DNA from: CBDAMZ01 sp965197375
Lineage (GTDB): Bacteria; Acidobacteriota; Vicinamibacteria; Vicinamibacterales; UBA8438
Reading direction: 5' to 3'
DNA length: 64,000 nucleotides
Assembly (NCBI GenBank): GCA_965197375.1
Contig: CBDAMZ010000010.1
Location: 682,001 to 746,000 of the forward strand
A program made the position numbers and the translations under genes. The notes below the pieces were generated by a model. That model had not been told where the DNA came from. It saw only the letters and a program-made list of their open reading frames with translations, and searched no databases. Shown here piece by piece: positions 61,139 to 64,000 of the stretch (positions are counted from its first letter, which is position 1; each line of letters begins with the position of its first letter).

Positions 61139-62697
61139 ATGCCTGCCGCGGGCGAGGCGCCGGAGTTTTCCTTCTCGTAGCCTTTGCCGCTTGCGTCTCA
61201 CCAGCCACCGCTCCACCGATCGTGGTCCCCAGTTCTGGGGCCACACCAGCCGGTTCGAGTCGAGCGGTACTGGATCTCGAATCAGCCCTGAACCGCCTAT
61301 TCAATGATCCGTTGGTGGCACCGATCGTGTGGGGCGTTGACATCCATTCTCTCGATCGTAACAAGCGTCTCTACAGCCTGAACGCCAACACGCTGCTGAT
61401 GCCGGCCTCAACAATGAAAATCGTGACATTGGCCGCCGCGGCCGAACGGCTCGGCTGGGACTACCAGTACGAGACTCATCTGCTTACGTCAGCAGCGATC
61501 GACAGCGGGGTCCTCACAGGTGACCTCATCGTGCGCGGAACCGGCGACCCGACGGTCAATGCCGGCTGGGGCTCCAGCGACGGGCTTTTCGACCGGTGGG
61601 CGAGCGAGCTGCAAGCGATGGGCGTCCATCGGATCGACGGCCGGATCATCGGCGACGACGATGTCCTGGACGGGACCAGTGAGGACGCCAAAACCGACCG
61701 CGGCCTGGGGGCCGGCTGGTCATGGGATGACCTGGCACTTGGTTTCGCCACGCCCGTCGGGGCCCTACAGCACCACGAGAACGTCGTCAATCTGACGGTG
61801 CGCCCTGGCGCAACGGCCGGAATGGCCGGAACGGTACAGGTCGACACTTCATCGGCCGAGCTAACCCTCGTCAACCGGGTGATGACTGTGCCCAAGGACG
61901 GTCCGTTCGCGGTTCGGCTGCTGCGATTCCCTGGCCAGTCGAGGCTCGCCGTGACCGGGACGATTCCGGTAGGGGCGAGGCCGTTGCAGCGAACCGCCTC
62001 GGTCGATAATCCCACGACGTTTTTCGTCCGCGCGTTGCGCGATCGCCTTCAGTGGACCGGAATCGCGGTCGCCGGAACGGTGGTCGATATCGACGACCTG
62101 TCTGAGTCGGCGCGTAAGGCCGCCGGCCGTGAACTGCGACGGCTGGCCACACACCGATCGCCGCCCCTGACCGAGCTGGCCAGCAACATGATGAAGCGCA
62201 GCCAGAACCTCTATGCCGAGACGATACTGCGGACACTTGGCGTGCGGGCAGGCGGCTCGCCTGCCGCGGCCGGCCGGCGGGAGATCACCGAGGTCCTCGC
62301 CTCATGGAAGATCCGTTCGGATCAGGCCATCGTGGCGGATGGGTCTGGACTGTCAAGGTACAACTACCTGGCACCGGCGGCGCTAGTGAAGATCCTGAAC
62401 CACATGCACGCGCACCCACGCCATGCGATGCCCTTCCGTGCGTCGCTGCCAATCGTCGGACGCGAGGGGACAGTCAAGACTCGAATGAAGGAAACCGCAG
62501 CCGAGGCGAACGCGCGCGCGAAGACCGGTTCGATGGCGAACGTACGCGCGCTAGCGGGCTATGTCTCGACTCGCGATGGCGAACAACTCGCCTTCGCTAT
62601 ACTCGCCAACAACTTTCACGCGCCGCCCGCCGATGTCACCAACCTCATCGATCGCGCGGTCGAGGCCCTGGCGACGTTCAGCCAGCGAGTGCACTGA
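61135..62697 (+). CDS. dacB: PBP4-type D-alanyl-D-alanine carboxypeptidase
   Basis: Class C penicillin-binding protein of 520 residues (DacB). The catalytic triad motifs are SxxK in MPASTMKIVTLAA (Ser92, Lys95), DGSGLSRYNYL for the second motif and KTG in ARAKTGSMANVRAL. The N-terminus may be a lipoprotein signal (VFLLVAFAAC, Cys20). GTG 61135 overlaps the DUF4340 stop by four bases, so it seems to be the last gene of the ABC operon. Trims or cleaves peptidoglycan cross-links. Confidence 0.93.
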   Translation: MNACRGRGAGVFLLVAFAACVSPATAPPIVVPSSGATPAGSSRAVLDLESALNRLFNDPLVAPIVWGVDIHSLDRNKRLYSLNANTLLMPASTMKIVTLAAAAERLGWDYQYETHLLTSAAIDSGVLTGDLIVRGTGDPTVNAGWGSSDGLFDRWASELQAMGVHRIDGRIIGDDDVLDGTSEDAKTDRGLGAGWSWDDLALGFATPVGALQHHENVVNLTVRPGATAGMAGTVQVDTSSAELTLVNRVMTVPKDGPFAVRLLRFPGQSRLAVTGTIPVGARPLQRTASVDNPTTFFVRALRDRLQWTGIAVAGTVVDIDDLSESARKAAGRELRRLATHRSPPLTELASNMMKRSQNLYAETILRTLGVRAGGSPAAAGRREITEVLASWKIRSDQAIVADGSGLSRYNYLAPAALVKILNHMHAHPRHAMPFRASLPIVGREGTVKTRMKETAAEANARAKTGSMANVRALAGYVSTRDGEQLAFAILANNFHAPPADVTNLIDRAVEALATFSQRVH

Positions 62698-62733
62698 TCA
62701 CGACTCGGCACTAATGGACTCACTGACCACGAT

Positions 62734-62749
62734 CGCAGGAAGGCCTGCG
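62734..62749 (+). terminator. Short hairpin between convergent dacB and queC
   Basis: CGCAGG and CCTGCG pair perfectly around a four-base loop AAGG in the 187-base gap between the convergent genes. No U-run follows, so terminator function is uncertain. Confidence 0.3.
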
Positions 62750-62884
62750 CTAGCGGCGATCGAGACGGCGCCTCAGCCGCACCCAGGCTACCAGCACTGC
62801 TGCTCGGCACCGCCCCGCTTCGTCTGTTTCAATGCGGCACACGAACTCAAATCTCATAACGTAGAGTTGACTCGAGTAGCACCG

Positions 62885-63571
62885 CTAAGACTGCTCGGTC
62901 AGCGGATCCCGCACTCCAGCCTCTCGGAAGCCGCGAGCGCGCAAGCGGCAACTGTCGCACCGCCTGCACGGACTTCCACCGGGACCGGGATCATAGCAGC
63001 TGTGCGTCAGCCCATAGTCGAGACCCAAGGTAACACCTTGGCGAACGATTTCGCCCTTCGATAAGGTGATGAGCGGTGCGTGCACGCAAAACCTGGTACC
63101 TTCGACGCCGGCCTTGGTCGCCAGCTTCGCCAGCCGCTCGAACGCGCCGATGTACTCTGGCCGGCAGTCAGGATACCCAGAATAGTCCAGCGCATTGACG
63201 CCGATGAACAAATCACGAGCACCGAGCACTTCCGCCCACGCCAGCGCCAGCGCCAATAGCACCGTGTTCCGCGCCGGCACGTAAGTTGGCGGGATTTCGT
63301 CGCTGCCCAGCTGGCGATCCTTGGGCACGGGCCCACTGCCGGTCAGCACCGAACCGCCGATAGCCGAAAGATCGACGGCAATCTCGAGATGTTCGCTCAC
63401 GCCGATCGCGCGCGCCACGCGGCGTGCCGCATCGACCTCCTGGGTATGCACCTGCGCGTACTGCACGGTTAGGGCGTAGAGCGCAAACCCCTGTTCTCTG
63501 GCGATCGCGGCGGCGGTGTAGGAATCAAGGCCGCCGCTCAGCAGAACGACAGCTTTCCTCGGCATGCTCAT
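62885..63571 (-). CDS. queC: 7-cyano-7-deazaguanine synthase
   Basis: ATP-dependent enzyme that makes preQ0, the queuosine precursor; about 228 residues from ATG 63571. PP-loop motif VVLLSGGLDSYTAAAIA, TVQYAQVHTQEVDAA, PARNTVLLALALAWAE and the zinc cysteines near the C-terminus (SCYDPG, SPCRRCDSC). ATG 63565 is also possible. The frame upstream of 63571 is open but not homologous. queE precedes it by 28 bases. Confidence 0.95.
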   Translation of the reverse strand: MSMPRKAVVLLSGGLDSYTAAAIAREQGFALYALTVQYAQVHTQEVDAARRVARAIGVSEHLEIAVDLSAIGGSVLTGSGPVPKDRQLGSDEIPPTYVPARNTVLLALALAWAEVLGARDLFIGVNALDYSGYPDCRPEYIGAFERLAKLATKAGVEGTRFCVHAPLITLSKGEIVRQGVTLGLDYGLTHSCYDPGPGGSPCRRCDSCRLRARGFREAGVRDPLTEQS

Positions 63572-63599
63572 GGACAATGGGGCGAGCGGTCCCTTGTTG

Positions 63600-64000
63600 C
63601 TAAACCCCGCGCGCGTCGTCGCCCCACACATACTTGTGCAGCTGGACCTGGAGGCGAACCGACAGTCGATCGCCGAGTACCCAGGTGGCGAGCTGCGTCG
63701 GATCGAGGACGCCATGCACGGGTGAAAAGAGAACGCCGGCCGAGCGACGGTCCAGCCCGTGACGGCGAACGACGTCGCGTGCGAACTCGTAGTCAGCCTG
63801 GTCGCAGATCACGAACTTCACTTCGTCGTGCGGTGCCAAACGCCGCAAATTGTCCCAGTCGTTTCTGGCGTCCTCACCGCTACCGGGGCACTTAATGTCG
63901 ACCACTTTGACCACCGGAGTTGGTACGTGCGAGATGTCGAGGTGGCCGCCCGTCTCAAGTAACACTGTCTTGCCGGCAGCCAACAGGCGACGCATAAGCG
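63600..64000 (-). CDS. queE: 7-carboxy-7-deazaguanine synthase, 5' end missing
   Basis: C-terminal part of the radical-SAM enzyme QueE, which acts one step before QueC. Visible: LLAAGKTVLLETGGHLDISH, VVKVVDIKCPGSGEDARNDW and EVKFVICDQADYEFARDVV, ending LSVRLQVQLHKYVWGDDARG. The cluster motif CxxxCxxC lies in the missing N-terminal part beyond base 64000; the ATG at 63995 is internal, since homologous residues precede it in longer family members. Confidence 0.9.
   Translation of the reverse strand, partial: LMRRLLAAGKTVLLETGGHLDISHVPTPVVKVVDIKCPGSGEDARNDWDNLRRLAPHDEVKFVICDQADYEFARDVVRRHGLDRRSAGVLFSPVHGVLDPTQLATWVLGDRLSVRLQVQLHKYVWGDDARGV

Noticed and set aside
1..64000. tRNA genes, CRISPR arrays, insertion sequences, phage or toxin-antitoxin modules
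   Set aside because: None was recognised by eye; a covariance-model scan for RNAs would be needed to exclude small ones.

Overview
The window is a GC-rich, gene-dense bacterial chromosome segment, most likely from an uncultured member of the Acidobacteriota (Vicinamibacteria-like). This assignment is an inference. It rests on the paired VWFA-related proteins typical of Acidobacteria (25703-27547), the use of the C5 heme route, the fused branched-chain E1, and the overall gene style. No rRNA, tRNA, CRISPR, insertion sequence or prophage was recognised. Both ends cut genes: ychF on the left and queE on the right.

Layout. 1-9760: ychF end, a broken sugar-nucleotide epimerase, ogt, murJ, a rhomboid protease, a cupin, a fused alpha/beta 2-oxoacid dehydrogenase E1, a beta-propeller-like exported protein and a PhzF-family protein. 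9746-12661: an EamA-transporter remnant, then a plus-strand cluster encoding only the membrane sector of ATP synthase (atpZ, atpI, atpB, atpE, atpF). 12754-15769: a membrane-anchor protein and hflK-hflC. 15906-25303: a minus-strand nuo operon with the order A-C-D-H-J-K-L-M-N. 25703-35319: two VWA proteins, a CcsA/HemX protein, hemA-hemC-hemD-hemB, a methyltransferase and hemL, giving the whole route from glutamyl-tRNA to uroporphyrinogen III except gltX. 35332-44018: ispG, a HAD phosphatase and a MATE exporter, then a minus-strand truA-uppS-cdsA-dxr-rseP cluster (isoprenoid and envelope). 44136-48767: a TolC-like gene with two stops, two glycosyltransferases and a TIGR02757 protein. 48725-54110: pyrimidine genes, with pyrR-pyrB-pyrC and a phosphoribosyltransferase fragment on minus, and pyrK-pyrD on plus. 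54406-62697: Pal, a LysW-like zinc ribbon, a REC-PilZ regulator, and a Gld-like ABC exporter with DUF4340 and a PBP4-type peptidase. 62885-64000: queC and queE.

The most notable pattern is in the respiratory loci. The nuo operon lacks exactly the subunits that carry FMN or iron-sulfur clusters (B, E, F, G, I), with tight junctions where they usually sit. The ATP synthase locus likewise lacks all F1 genes. Both complexes must be completed from elsewhere or work differently. A second pattern is a set of five damaged or remnant genes: the epimerase, an EamA fragment, a HAD gene without a normal start, a TolC gene with two in-frame TGA codons, and a phosphoribosyltransferase fragment. Sequencing or assembly error cannot be excluded for the single-base cases. 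A well-formed promoter plus attenuator-like leader precedes pyrR, and a strong sigma-70 type promoter with a leader of about 200 nt precedes nuoA.
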